Positions 35,256 to 43,871 are shown, numbered from the stretch's first letter. The stretch is 59,494 nucleotides of DNA from an uncultured Alkalilimnicola sp. (GCA_937951875.1 CALGAN010000012.1:1-59494), one strand, 5' to 3'. The notes: generated by a model not told the origin, from the letters alone. Program-made: numbers and translations.

Positions 35256-37112
35256 TCAGACGTAGAGCTTGCGCACGCGCCGGCCGCCGTAGACCAGGTT
35301 GGCCAGGGCACGCGAGCACATGATGGAGGTGAACAGCGACGTCAGAATGCCGATGCTCAGGGTCACCGCGAAGCCGCGCACCGGGCCGGAGCCGAAGGCG
35401 AACAGGGCGATGCCGGCGATCAGTGTGGTGAGCTGACTGTCGGTGATACTGGCGAACGCCCGGTGATAGCCGGCGTGGATCGCCTGCTGCGGGCTGACGC
35501 CGTTGCGCAGCTCTTCGCGGATGCGCTCGTAGATCAGCACGTTGGCGTCCACCGCCATGCCGATGGTGAGCGCGATACCGGCGATGCCGGGCAGGGTCAG
35601 GGTCGCCTGCAGCAGGGACAGCGCCGCGACCATGAGGATCAGATTCACGATCACCGCGACGCTGGCGAAGATGCCGAACACCTTGTAATAGGCCATCATG
35701 AAAATCATGACCATCGCCACGCCGATCGCCGCGGCCTTGAAGCCCATCTCGATGTTGGCCTTGCCCAGGCTGGGACCGACCGTGCGCTCCTCGACGATCT
35801 CCAGCGGCGCCGCCAGCGAGCCGGCGCGCAGCAGCAGCGCCAGGTTACGCGCCTCATGCGTGGAATCGAGGCCGGTGATGCGGAAGCTGCTGCCCAGCGC
35901 TTCCTGGATGCGGGCGGTGTTGATGACCTCTTCCGTGCGGGTGCGGATCTTCTGCGGCTGGCCGTCGACCATGCGGGTCTCGACCTTGTTCTCGATGAAC
36001 ACCACCGCCATGAACTTGCCAACCGCGTTGCGGGTCTCGCGGTTCATGATGTTGCCGCCGGCGCTGTTGAGGCGGATGTTGACCTGGGCGCCGCCGGTCT
36101 GGCTGTCGATGCCGGACGAGGCATCGGTGATGAAGTCGCCGGTGATGATCACGTCGCGCTTGAGTACGACATAGCCGCCCTCGCGCCGCGGGAACACCTG
36201 GGTGCCGGGCGCGACCCGCGCCGGCGGCGCTTCCAGGAACGGCGGACTGGCCTCGTCCACCAGACGGAACTCCAGCGTGGCGGTGGCGCCGAGGATGTCC
36301 TTGGCGCGGGCGGTATCCTGCACGCCCGGCAGCTGCACCACGATGCGGTTGCTGCCCTGGCGCTGGATCACCGGCTCGGCCACGCCCAGCTCGTTGACGC
36401 GGTTGCGCAGGGTGGTGATGTTCTGCTGCACCGCGAACTGCTGCAGCTCCTTCAGCCGCGCCTCGCTCACCGTGGCCCGCACCCAGAATCGGCCGTCGCG
36501 TTCCTCCAGCGCGAAGTTCAGCTCCGGATAGTTGCGGCGCAGCTCGCTCACCGCCCGCTCGCGGTCCTGCACCTGATCGAAGCGGATGGTGACCGCGTTG
36601 CCGCTCGGCTCGACCGCGCCGTAGCGGATTCGCTGCTCGCGCAGCAGGGTGCGGAAGTCGTTGACGTAGCGGTCGACCGCCTGGCGCAGCGCCGCGTCGA
36701 CGTCCACTTCCATCAGGAAGTGCACGCCGCCGCGCAGGTCCAGGCCCAGGTACATGGGCTGGGCGTTAATGGCGCGCAGCCAAGCCGGCGTGTTCGGCGC
36801 CAGGTTCAGCGCCACGGTGTAGCCGGTGCCCAGCGCCTCGCCGACCGCCGCCGCGGCGCGCAGCTGCGCCTCCTCGTCGAACAGCCGCACCAGGAACCGC
36901 CCCTCCACCACCTCATGGCCCTTGACCGGAATGTTCTGGCTGGCCAGCAGGTCGACCACCCGCTGCTGCACCGTCTCCGCCGGTGGCTCGCCACGCGCGG
37001 TGGAGATCTGCAGCGCCGGGTCTTCCGGATACAGGTTGGGCAACGCGTAGATCGTCGCCACGACGACGACGACCAGGATGAGGAGGTACTTCCAGAGCGG
37101 ATAGCGGTTCAT
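35256..37112 (-). CDS. secD: Protein translocase subunit SecD
   Basis: Inner-membrane translocase component with a large periplasmic region. The 618 residues show an N-terminal helix (LLILVVVVVATIYALPNLYP), the LGLDLRGGVHFLMEVDV motif, the P1 domain and the five C-terminal helices. The proton-pathway aspartate lies in ALTIGMAVDANVLIYERIREELRNG. Length and domain order match the proteobacterial SecD. It lies 21 bases after yajC and 22 before secF. Confidence 0.97.
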   Translation of the reverse strand: MNRYPLWKYLLILVVVVVATIYALPNLYPEDPALQISTARGEPPAETVQQRVVDLLASQNIPVKGHEVVEGRFLVRLFDEEAQLRAAAAVGEALGTGYTVALNLAPNTPAWLRAINAQPMYLGLDLRGGVHFLMEVDVDAALRQAVDRYVNDFRTLLREQRIRYGAVEPSGNAVTIRFDQVQDRERAVSELRRNYPELNFALEERDGRFWVRATVSEARLKELQQFAVQQNITTLRNRVNELGVAEPVIQRQGSNRIVVQLPGVQDTARAKDILGATATLEFRLVDEASPPFLEAPPARVAPGTQVFPRREGGYVVLKRDVIITGDFITDASSGIDSQTGGAQVNIRLNSAGGNIMNRETRNAVGKFMAVVFIENKVETRMVDGQPQKIRTRTEEVINTARIQEALGSSFRITGLDSTHEARNLALLLRAGSLAAPLEIVEERTVGPSLGKANIEMGFKAAAIGVAMVMIFMMAYYKVFGIFASVAVIVNLILMVAALSLLQATLTLPGIAGIALTIGMAVDANVLIYERIREELRNGVSPQQAIHAGYHRAFASITDSQLTTLIAGIALFAFGSGPVRGFAVTLSIGILTSLFTSIMCSRALANLVYGGRRVRKLYV

Positions 37113-37133
37113 GATGCTGGCTCTAGCAGCGCC

Positions 37134-37481
37134 TTACTTGGCGGACTTCTTGTCGGCTTGCTTGTACGTGCCCTTGGGCATGACCGCGCCAACCGCCGTC
37201 TTCTGCACCTTGATTTCCACGCCGTCGGCGACTTCCACGGTGATGAACACATCGCCCACATCGGTGACCCGGCCCAGCACGCCGCCCTGGGTCACCACCT
37301 CGTCGCCCTTGGCCAGCGCCTCGACCATTTTCTTGTGCTCTTTGGCACGCTTGGCCTGGGGCCGAATCAGCAGGAAATAGAAAATGGCGATCAACGCGAT
37401 GGGAAAGAGCAGCTGCATCATCGCATCGCCGCCCGAGGCCGGCGCTTGCTGGGCAAAGGCGTCGGAAATAAAGAAGCTCAT
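37134..37481 (-). CDS. yajC: Preprotein translocase accessory subunit YajC
   Basis: Single-helix SecDF-associated protein. The frame opens at 37562, but the ATG at 37481 follows AAGGGG and gives the family-typical 115 residues: MSFFISDAFAQ, then the transmembrane LLFPIALIAIFYFLLIRPQAKRAKEHKKM and a cytosolic beta domain (GDEVVTQGGVLGRVTDVGD). Upstream of secD in the usual order and probably in the same transcript as tgt. Confidence 0.95.
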   Translation of the reverse strand: MSFFISDAFAQQAPASGGDAMMQLLFPIALIAIFYFLLIRPQAKRAKEHKKMVEALAKGDEVVTQGGVLGRVTDVGDVFITVEVADGVEIKVQKTAVGAVMPKGTYKQADKKSAK

Positions 37482-37604
37482 ACTAACCCCTTGTAATAAT
37501 AAGAAATTCGTCGCTACCGCCGGTCTTCCGTCGAAGCGCGAAAGTGCCACATTATGGCACACGCGACCGGTTGCGAAAGCCTAAGTGCCTATTTCGTCTG
37601 GGCG

Positions 37605-38714
37605 CTACTCTTCTCCATCCTGAGCGCGGCGCCGATAGAATTCGGCGACGTACGCTTCCAGCCGATCCTGCTCCAGCGCTTCGCGCAACTCGCGCATCAG
37701 GCGCTGATAGTAGTGCAGGTTATGGATCGTGTTCAGGCGCGCGCCGAGAATCTCGTTGCAGCGGTCCAGGTGCTTGAGATAGGCCCGGCTGTAATGGCGA
37801 CAGGTATAGCAGTCGCAGCCCTCCTCCACCGGTCGGGTGTCGCGCGTGTAGCGGGCGTTGCGCAGCCGCAGGGTACCGAAGCTGGTGAACAGATGGCCGT
37901 TGCGGGCATTGCGGGTCGGCATGACGCAGTCGAACATGTCGATACCGCGGCGCACGCCCTCCACCAGATCCTCGGGCCGCCCCACGCCCATGAGGTAGCG
38001 CGGCTTCAGACGCGGCAGCCGGGTGGAAAGATAGTCCAGGATGCGGTTGCGCTCCTCCTCCGGCTCGCCCACCGACAGCCCGCCCACCGCGTAGCCATCG
38101 AAGCCGATCTCCACCAGCCCTTCCAGCGACTCGCCACGCAGCGGCTCGTACATACCGCCCTGGACGATGCCGAACAGCGCCGACGGATTGTCGCCGTGCG
38201 CCGTCTTGCAGCGCTTGGCCCAGCGCAGCGACAGCCGCATGGACTTGGCCGCTTCGGCCTCGGTGGCCGGGTAAGGGGTGCACTCGTCGAACACCATCAC
38301 GATGTCCGAGCCGAGCACGCGCTGCACGGCCATCGACTCCTCGGGACCGAGGAACACCTTGCTGCCGTCCACCGGCGAGCGGAAGGTGACGCCCTGCTCG
38401 CTGATCTTGCGCAGCTCGCCCAGGCTGAACACCTGGAAGCCGCCGGAGTCGGTGAGGATGGGCCCGTCCCAGTGCATGAAGTCGTGCAGATCGCCGTGCG
38501 CGGCGATCACCTCCACCCCCGGCCGCAGCATCAGGTGGAAGGTGTTGCCCAGGATGATCTGCGCGCCGCTGGCCTTGACCTCTTCCGGCGTCATGGCCTT
38601 GACCGTTCCGTAGGTACCCACCGGCATGAAGGCCGGCGTCTCCACCACCCCCCGGTCGAAATGCAGTCGGCCGCGGCGGGCCACGCCGCGCTCGGCCAGT
38701 AGTTCGAATCGCAT
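37605..38714 (-). CDS. tgt: Queuine tRNA-ribosyltransferase
   Basis: Exchanges guanine-34 of GUN-anticodon tRNAs for preQ1 in queuosine synthesis. The 369 residues contain FMPVGTYGTVKAMTPEEV, the catalytic aspartate region TDSGGFQVFSLG, GIVQGGMYEPLR, the second catalytic aspartate in GIDMFDCVMPTRNARNG, and the zinc site CDCYTCRHYSRAYL with a further His. It lies 10 bases after queA, so the two queuosine enzymes are co-transcribed. The tRNA-Asp(GUC) at 56058-56134 is an expected substrate. Confidence 0.97.
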   Translation of the reverse strand: MRFELLAERGVARRGRLHFDRGVVETPAFMPVGTYGTVKAMTPEEVKASGAQIILGNTFHLMLRPGVEVIAAHGDLHDFMHWDGPILTDSGGFQVFSLGELRKISEQGVTFRSPVDGSKVFLGPEESMAVQRVLGSDIVMVFDECTPYPATEAEAAKSMRLSLRWAKRCKTAHGDNPSALFGIVQGGMYEPLRGESLEGLVEIGFDGYAVGGLSVGEPEEERNRILDYLSTRLPRLKPRYLMGVGRPEDLVEGVRRGIDMFDCVMPTRNARNGHLFTSFGTLRLRNARYTRDTRPVEEGCDCYTCRHYSRAYLKHLDRCNEILGARLNTIHNLHYYQRLMRELREALEQDRLEAYVAEFYRRRAQDGEE

Positions 38715-38724
38715 GGTCGCTCTT

Positions 38725-39774
38725 TCAATCCTCGCGCCGCGCCTGCGGCGTTGCTGGGTAGATGAACATGGCGTCGCCGTAGCTGAAGAAGCGGTAGCGC
38801 TCGGCTATCGCATGGCGATAGGCGGCCATGGTGTTGTCGTAGCCGGCCATGGCGCAGACCAGCATGATCAGCGTCGACTCCGGCAGGTGAAAATTGGTCA
38901 CCAGGGCATCCACCACCCGGAACCGGTAGCCGGGATAGATGAAGATGTCGGTGTCGCCCCGATAGGGGGTCAGCCGGCCGTGGCGCGCGGCGGTTTCCAG
39001 CGCGCGCACCGCGGTGGTGCCCACCGCTACCACTCGACCGCCGCGGCGGCGCGTCTCCGCCACCGCCTCGCACAGCGCCTCGTCGACCTCCAGGTACTCG
39101 CGGTGCATGCGGTGGTCTTCCAGCCGCTCGGCGCGCATGGGCTGAAAGGTGCCGGCGCCGACGTGCAGGGTGACGAACGCCCGCCGTACCCCTTTGGCCT
39201 CCAGCTGGTCGAGCAACGCCTGGTCGAAGTGCAGCCCGGCGGTGGGCGCAGCCACCGCCCCCGGCCGCCGCGCGAACACCGTTTGATAGCGCTCGCGGTC
39301 CTCGGCGCTGTCGGGCCGGCGGATATACGGCGGCAGCGGAATGTGGCCATGCCGCTCCAGCAGCTCCAGCAGCGGCCAATCGGCCTCGAAGCGCAGCACG
39401 AACTGATCGCCCTCGCGCCCCTCGACATGGACCGCGATCCCGCCCTCGAGTTCGAGCGCGCTGCCCGGCTTGGGCGACTTGCTGGCGCGCACGTGCGCCA
39501 GCGCGCGCCGCTCGTCCAGCAGCCGCTCGATCAGCACTTCGACCTTGCCGCCGCTGGCCTTGTGACCGTACAGGCGGGCCGGAATGACCCGGGTGTCGTT
39601 GAGCACCAGCAGATCGCCGGGCTGCAGCCGCTCGGCCAGATCGCGGAAACGGCTGTCGCGCCACCGCCCGGTCTCGCCGTTGAGCTCCAGCAAACGGCTG
39701 TCGCTGCGGCCAGGCAACGGGCGGTCGGCGATCAGCTCCGGGGGAAGTTCGAAATAGAAATCGGATCTTTGCAT
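38725..39774 (-). CDS. queA: S-adenosylmethionine:tRNA ribosyltransferase-isomerase
   Basis: Adds the epoxycyclopentane ring from SAM to preQ1-modified tRNA. The 349 residues start MQRSDFYFELPPELIADRPLPGRSDSRLL and include the family stretches NDTRVIPARLYGHKASGG, APTAGLHFDQALLDQL, HVGAGTFQPMRAERLEDHRMHREY and ATTAVRALE-type GTTAVRALETAARHG near the end. First gene of the queA-tgt-yajC-secDF run; divergent from tRNA-Leu. Confidence 0.97.
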   Translation of the reverse strand: MQRSDFYFELPPELIADRPLPGRSDSRLLELNGETGRWRDSRFRDLAERLQPGDLLVLNDTRVIPARLYGHKASGGKVEVLIERLLDERRALAHVRASKSPKPGSALELEGGIAVHVEGREGDQFVLRFEADWPLLELLERHGHIPLPPYIRRPDSAEDRERYQTVFARRPGAVAAPTAGLHFDQALLDQLEAKGVRRAFVTLHVGAGTFQPMRAERLEDHRMHREYLEVDEALCEAVAETRRRGGRVVAVGTTAVRALETAARHGRLTPYRGDTDIFIYPGYRFRVVDALVTNFHLPESTLIMLVCAMAGYDNTMAAYRHAIAERYRFFSYGDAMFIYPATPQARRED

Positions 39775-39837
39775 GGCGCGGATGGTAACAGCATCGCGCC
39801 CGGGGAACGAGGCACGATGCCCCGTCCGCGCCGCCCT

Positions 39838-39865
39838 TTGCGCGGCGCGGTGCTTGCCGTATACT
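39838..39865 (+). promoter_or_regulatory. Promoter of tRNA-Leu(CAA)
   Basis: TTGCGC (39838-39843), a 16-base spacer and TATACT (39860-39865) precede tRNA-Leu by 39 bases. The short GC-rich stretch after the -10 is compatible with a stable-RNA promoter. Confidence 0.5.
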
Positions 39866-39904
39866 TTGGGGCCTCTACCGTCAGCGCTCGCTGAAACTCC
39901 CTTT

Positions 39905-39991
39905 GCCGGGGTGGCGGAACTGGTAGACGCGCCGGACTCAAAATCCGGTTCCCGCGAGGGAGTGTGGGTTCGAGTCCCACCCTCGGCACCA
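39905..39991 (+). tRNA. tRNA-Leu(CAA)
   Basis: An 87-nt class II tRNA with acceptor GCCGGGG/CCTCGGC, anticodon arm CCGGA-CTCAAAA-TCCGG (anticodon CAA, reading UUG), a long variable arm, the T loop TTCGAGT and an encoded CCA. Its 3' end is 3 bases from the stop codon of the convergent protease gene. Confidence 0.97.
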
Positions 39992-39994
39992 TCT

Positions 39995-41308
39995 CTAGCT
40001 TCTTCGTTTTCTCCGTAGCTTCGCGACCGCGCCCAGGCCCGCTAGCAGCCATAGCCACGTCGGCATCCAGGCGCCACCGCCACCACGACCGCCGTTCGAG
40101 GCCGGCTCGGCCGCGGCGCGCGGCAGCACTACCACATCGACTTCGACCGAGGCGTCCACACCGTCGTCGTCGCGAGCGCTGAAGCGAAAACCCAGGGTAA
40201 TGGCCTCGCTCACGTCCGGCGCGACGAAGACCGCCGTCATGCCGCGCAAGGCCCCGTCCTGGTAGTCGCGCACGCTGCGGAGCGCCACCGCCGGGCCGGC
40301 GATCTGCTCGACGCTCACCTCGACGATAGCGCCGTCGTCGTCGCGCGCGCGCATGCCGAGGGTGACGACGTCCCCCGCCGGTACCGTGTCCGGCGAGTCC
40401 ACGGCCACGACAGGCACGAGATTGGGATTCTGATCCTGGGCCAAGTAGCCCTCGATCCACTCGCCGTACGCCGCGCGAGAAACCCGGGTATAGACGCCGT
40501 AATAGCCGGGCACGGCGCAAGCGGTGCCGAAGCTGACGATGCCGACCTGAACCCAGCCGCCAGCGCCGTCCGGCACCAGCAAGGGCCCGCCGCTATCCCC
40601 CTGACAGGCGTCGACGCCGCCTTCCGGATAGCCGGCGCACAGCATGTTGTCGGTGACGCTGCCTTGATAGCTGCGCTTGCAGCCCTCGCTGTCGACGATG
40701 GGCACCTCGGCCCGGAGCAGCTCGGATGAAGGAGCGCTGCCCTCGACGACGGTGTTGCCCCAACCGAGCACGGTCGCCAGGGTACCCGGCGCCGCCAGCG
40801 CCTCCTCCTCATCGGCCGTCAGCGGCCGCACCGGCACCAGGGCCAGCGGCTCGGCCAGCCGCAGCAGCGCCAGATCGTTGTCGAAGGTGGTCCGGTCGTA
40901 GTCTGGATAGCGGATCACTTCCACCACCCGCACCCGACGTCCGCCGGCGCTGAGACTGGCGGTGCCGGCCAGCACCTGCAGACGCTCGGGAATGGTCACC
41001 GTGCCGGTGTCGGCATCCACGACGCAGTGGGCGGCGGTCAGCACCCAGCGGGCCGCGATCAGGTTGCCGGCGCAGAACTGGGCGGCGTAGTTGCTGGTGA
41101 TGCGGCTATCGAGCAGACCGACCACCGAAGGCCAGCCCTCGCCGGCCGGCACGCCGCCGATGATGCGCGGCGCCGCCTCCGCCATCATCGCCAGCCCCGC
41201 CAGGGTCGACGGCCAGCGCTGCTCCTCGTCCGCGGCGAGCGGGGCTGCGGCCAGCAGCAGTAGCAGAGCGCAGCCGAGCACCGCGCCGTTCCGACGTGCA
41301 AGCGACAT
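39995..41308 (-). CDS. Secreted trypsin-like serine protease with GlyGly-CTERM tail
   Basis: 437 residues from the ATG at 41308 (AAGGAA upstream). A signal peptide (about 1-26) and short propeptide precede the S1 domain, which begins IIGGVPAGEG near 49. The catalytic triad is visible as His94 (TAAHC), Asp145 (DNDLALL) and Ser239 (GDSGGP); Asp233 in the S1 pocket predicts cleavage after Arg/Lys. A beta-rich domain follows (about 310-400). The C terminus has a glycine stretch, a hydrophobic helix and a basic tail (LRRKRRS), a GlyGly-CTERM signal processed by rhombosortase in other gammaproteobacteria and linked to type II secretion. No rhombosortase gene is in the window. Confidence 0.92.
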   Translation of the reverse strand: MSLARRNGAVLGCALLLLLAAAPLAADEEQRWPSTLAGLAMMAEAAPRIIGGVPAGEGWPSVVGLLDSRITSNYAAQFCAGNLIAARWVLTAAHCVVDADTGTVTIPERLQVLAGTASLSAGGRRVRVVEVIRYPDYDRTTFDNDLALLRLAEPLALVPVRPLTADEEEALAAPGTLATVLGWGNTVVEGSAPSSELLRAEVPIVDSEGCKRSYQGSVTDNMLCAGYPEGGVDACQGDSGGPLLVPDGAGGWVQVGIVSFGTACAVPGYYGVYTRVSRAAYGEWIEGYLAQDQNPNLVPVVAVDSPDTVPAGDVVTLGMRARDDDGAIVEVSVEQIAGPAVALRSVRDYQDGALRGMTAVFVAPDVSEAITLGFRFSARDDDGVDASVEVDVVVLPRAAAEPASNGGRGGGGAWMPTWLWLLAGLGAVAKLRRKRRS

Positions 41309-41368
41309 AACGTTCCTTGTCGTTCGGCGATGCACCAGCCGCCGCGACGGCGGCATCGCCTATTGAGT

Positions 41369-41376
41369 GGGGGGGG
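41369..41376. repeat. G8 homopolymer between glgC and the protease gene
   Basis: Eight consecutive G lie 61 bases upstream of the protease start, in its probable promoter region (C8 on the coding strand). No other homopolymer of this length was noticed nearby. Length variation here could alter promoter spacing, but a sequencing artefact is also possible. Confidence 0.4.
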
Positions 41377-41415
41377 CGCGTTCGGCCGTCAAGCTCGACC
41401 GCGCCAACCGCCCCC

Positions 41416-42687
41416 TCAGCGCACGTGGGGGACTTCCTGCCCCAGCATCTCGGCGGTGACCAACACCACGCCCTTGGGCGAGACGTAGAACCGCCGCCGG
41501 TCGGCCTCGCGGTCATGGCCGATGATGGTACCGGGCGGAATGCGGCAGCCCTCGTCGATCACGGCGCGACGGATCTGGCAGCCCTCACCCACCACCACGT
41601 CGGGCAGGACCACCGAGTCCTCCACTACCGCCCGCGGGTTGACCACCACCTGCGAGAACAGCAGCGAGTGCTTCACCAGCGCGCCGGCGATGATGTCGCC
41701 GCCCGACACCATCGAGTTCACCGCCATGCCGCGCATCTGGTCGTCGTCGTAGATGAACTTGGCCGGCGGCAGCTGCGCCTGGTAGGTCCAGATCGGCCAT
41801 TCCTCGTCGTAGAGGTTCAGCTCCGGATTCTCGCCGATCAGCTCCTGGTTGGCCTCGTAGAAGGCATCCACGGTGCCGACGTCGCGCCAGTAGGCCTGCT
41901 TGCCGGAACGCGGGTCGCTGAACGGGTAGACCATGACCCGGTCGGTGGCGATGGCGGCCGGGATCACGTCCTTGCCGAAATCCCGGTTGGAGTCGAGGTT
42001 TTCGGCGTCCTCGCGCAGCTTCTGGAACAGGTACTCGCGGTTGAACACGTAAATGCCCATCGACACCAAGGCGGTGTCGGGATGCCCCGGCATCGGCTCG
42101 GGGTCCTTGGGCTTTTCCGTGAACTTCAGCACCCGGCCCTCGCTGTCGGCGGTCATCACGCCGAAGGCGCTGGCCTTGCTGCGCGGCATCTGCACGCAGC
42201 CGATGGTGACATCGGCCGCCGACTCGACGTGGCGGGCGATCAGCGCCCCGTAGTCCATCTTGTAGACGTGGTCACCGGCCAGGATCAGCACGTAGCTGGG
42301 CTTGTGCGCCTTGATGATGTCGATGTTCTGGTACACGGCGTCGGCCGTCCCGGCGTACCACAGCGGCTTGTCCAACCGCTGCTGGGCCGGAACGATCTCG
42401 ACGAACTCGCCGAACTCGCCGCGCAGGAACCCCCAGCCGCGCTGGATGTGCTGGATGAGCGAATGCGCCTTGTACTGGGTGAGCACGGCGATCCGGCGGA
42501 TGCCGGAGTTGATGCAGTTCGACAAGGGGAAGTCGATCAGCCGGAACTTGCCGCCGAACGGCACGGCCGGCTTGGTACGCCAATCGGTGAGGTTGGCCAG
42601 CCGACCGCCGCGCCCGCCGGCCAGGATCAGCGCCAGGGTGTCGCGAGTGAGGCGGCTGACGAAGCGCGGATTCCGTTCGAGAAACAT
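41416..42687 (-). CDS. glgC: Glucose-1-phosphate adenylyltransferase
   Basis: Makes ADP-glucose from ATP and glucose-1-phosphate, the committed step of glycogen synthesis. The 423 residues contain LILAGGRGGRLANLTDWRTKPAVPFGGKFRLIDFPLSNC (nucleotide-binding region with its basic residues), the WYAGTADAVYQN and AGDHVYKMDY motifs, the glucose-1-P lysine region in FTEKPKDP and a C-terminal left-handed beta-helix. No other glg gene is adjacent; it stands alone between the protease gene and tRNA-Ala. Confidence 0.96.
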   Translation of the reverse strand: MFLERNPRFVSRLTRDTLALILAGGRGGRLANLTDWRTKPAVPFGGKFRLIDFPLSNCINSGIRRIAVLTQYKAHSLIQHIQRGWGFLRGEFGEFVEIVPAQQRLDKPLWYAGTADAVYQNIDIIKAHKPSYVLILAGDHVYKMDYGALIARHVESAADVTIGCVQMPRSKASAFGVMTADSEGRVLKFTEKPKDPEPMPGHPDTALVSMGIYVFNREYLFQKLREDAENLDSNRDFGKDVIPAAIATDRVMVYPFSDPRSGKQAYWRDVGTVDAFYEANQELIGENPELNLYDEEWPIWTYQAQLPPAKFIYDDDQMRGMAVNSMVSGGDIIAGALVKHSLLFSQVVVNPRAVVEDSVVLPDVVVGEGCQIRRAVIDEGCRIPPGTIIGHDREADRRRFYVSPKGVVLVTAEMLGQEVPHVR

Positions 42688-42882
42688 GCCCTGCTGTCTC
42701 CGCTGCGCAGTGTGTGTTCGGCCGATAGGATACTGGCCGCACCGAGCGGTGCCAACGCGAGCCCCGGCGGCGGTCGACGCCCGGCGCTCCGCCCACGGAC
42801 GGAGTCTTGTGCGCGCGTCCCGAATTTCGATGCGAAGACCTCTAGCCTTTCGATTTCGATGGCTGTATATTTAGCGGCCTTC

Positions 42883-42958
42883 GGGGCCGTAGCTCAGTTG
42901 GGAGAGCGCGACAATCGCACTGTCGAGGTCAGGGGTTCGATTCCCCTCGGCTCCACCA
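42883..42958 (+). tRNA. tRNA-Ala(CGC)
   Basis: A 76-nt cloverleaf: acceptor GGGGCCG/CGGCTCC with the alanine-specific G3:U70 pair, D arm GCTC/GAGC, anticodon arm CGACA-ATCGCAC-TGTCG (anticodon CGC, reading GCG), T arm AGGGG/CCCCT and encoded CCA. TATATT at 42866-42871 is a likely -10. The region 42688-42882 holds this promoter and the glgC upstream region only. This isoacceptor is not found in E. coli. Confidence 0.95.
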
Positions 42959-42966
42959 GCTCCGAC

Positions 42967-42992
42967 AAAGGCCGGCTTATCGCCGGCCTTTT
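42967..42992 (+). terminator. Terminator after tRNA-Ala
   Basis: AAAGGCCGGC (42967-42976) pairs with GCCGGCCTTT (42982-42991) around TTATC, followed by T and a T-rich stretch. It separates tRNA-Ala from tRNA-Arg, which has its own TATACT -10 element at 43021-43026. Confidence 0.88.
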
Positions 42993-43043
42993 GCTTTTGT
43001 GGGTCGACTCGGGGCTGCTCTATACTCTTGCCGGCCACCTCAC

Positions 43044-43119
<76 letters not shown>

Positions 43120-43135
43120 TCCCCTCCCTTGCCCG

Positions 43136-43729
43136 TTATTTCGATCCGCCGGGCCCGACGCTGGCGAGGATGAACGCGCGCGCTTGGGCCAGCACCGCCT
43201 CCGAGCGCGCCGGATCGGTTTCCAGGCGCGCCACCGTCAGCGCTCCGATCATGGCCGACACGATCGCGCCGGCCTTGGCTGCCGCTTCCTCCGGCGAATC
43301 CACCACGAGCTGCTCGGCCACCACCGCGCGCAGCCGCTCCAGACCATCCCCTATCGCCTGACGGGCCGCCGCCTCGGCGCGCGCCGCCTCGGCGCCGAGC
43401 GCGGCGATGGCGCAGCCGTTCTCCGGATGGTCGCGGTGCTGGGCGCTGAGATAGGCCTCGACCACCGCCGCCAGCTTCCGGCCGGCCGGCGCCCGGCGCG
43501 CGATCTCGGCCAGCCCACCGCAGCTCTGCGTGAGCGCCTGCGCGCAGGCTTCCGCCACCAGCGCCTCCTTGGACGGGAAGTGCTTATAGAAGCCGCCGTG
43601 AGTCAAGCCGGCCTCGCGCATCAGATCGGCCACGCCGATGCCATTGATGCCGTGCGCGCGGAACGCGCGCGCCGCCGTCGCCACGATCCGCTCCCGCGTC
43701 TGGGCCGCTTCCGCCTTGGAACGCCGCAT
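43136..43729 (-). CDS. TetR-family regulator of the hydrolase/exporter unit
   Basis: 197 residues with the TetR helix-turn-helix (RIVATAARAFRAHGINGIGVADLMREAGLTHGGFYKHFPSKEALV) and an alanine-rich ligand domain. GGFYKHFPSKEAL and the C-terminal layout resemble AcrR/NemR-like members that respond to small hydrophobic or reactive compounds. It is divergent from the alpha/beta hydrolase-MFS operon. The 143-base intergenic region carries overlapping promoters and two palindromes, so it likely represses both sides. It ends 17 bases from tRNA-Arg. Confidence 0.9.
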   Translation of the reverse strand: MRRSKAEAAQTRERIVATAARAFRAHGINGIGVADLMREAGLTHGGFYKHFPSKEALVAEACAQALTQSCGGLAEIARRAPAGRKLAAVVEAYLSAQHRDHPENGCAIAALGAEAARAEAAARQAIGDGLERLRAVVAEQLVVDSPEEAAAKAGAIVSAMIGALTVARLETDPARSEAVLAQARAFILASVGPGGSK

Positions 43730-43771
43730 CGCTTCACCTCGTCTGTTCGGGCGCCTTGGTGTCCTCCCCGG

Positions 43772-43843
43772 ACTATAGGGAATTGACGCCAGCGCCTCAA
43801 TGGATGATATTCGTCATCCAAATTAGATGATGAATATCATCCA
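43772..43843. promoter_or_regulatory. Divergent promoters with a paired TetR-type operator
   Basis: Plus strand: TTGACG (43783-43788), 17 bases, GATATT (43806-43811). Minus strand: TTGAGG (43795-43800), 17 bases, TATAGT (43772-43777). Two palindromes follow: TGGATGA-N6-TCATCCA (43801-43820) and GATGAT-N4-ATCATC (43826-43841). The outer arms TGGATGATATTC (43801-43812) and GAATATCATCCA (43832-43843) are themselves a perfect 12-bp inverted repeat. One site covers the plus-strand -10 and abuts the minus-strand -35. Confidence 0.7.
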
Positions 43844-43871
43844 TCGTTCACAGCCACAGGGAGCAAGACCG

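Noticed and set aside
35232..37496. A 754-codon plus-strand frame over secD and yajC
   Set aside because: Antisense to three certain genes, with a low-complexity product and no ribosome site.
42883..42958. First read as a tRNA-Asp because of a CTGTCG stretch
   Set aside because: Folding places CGC at positions 34-36 and the acceptor has the G3:U70 pair, so it is tRNA-Ala(CGC).
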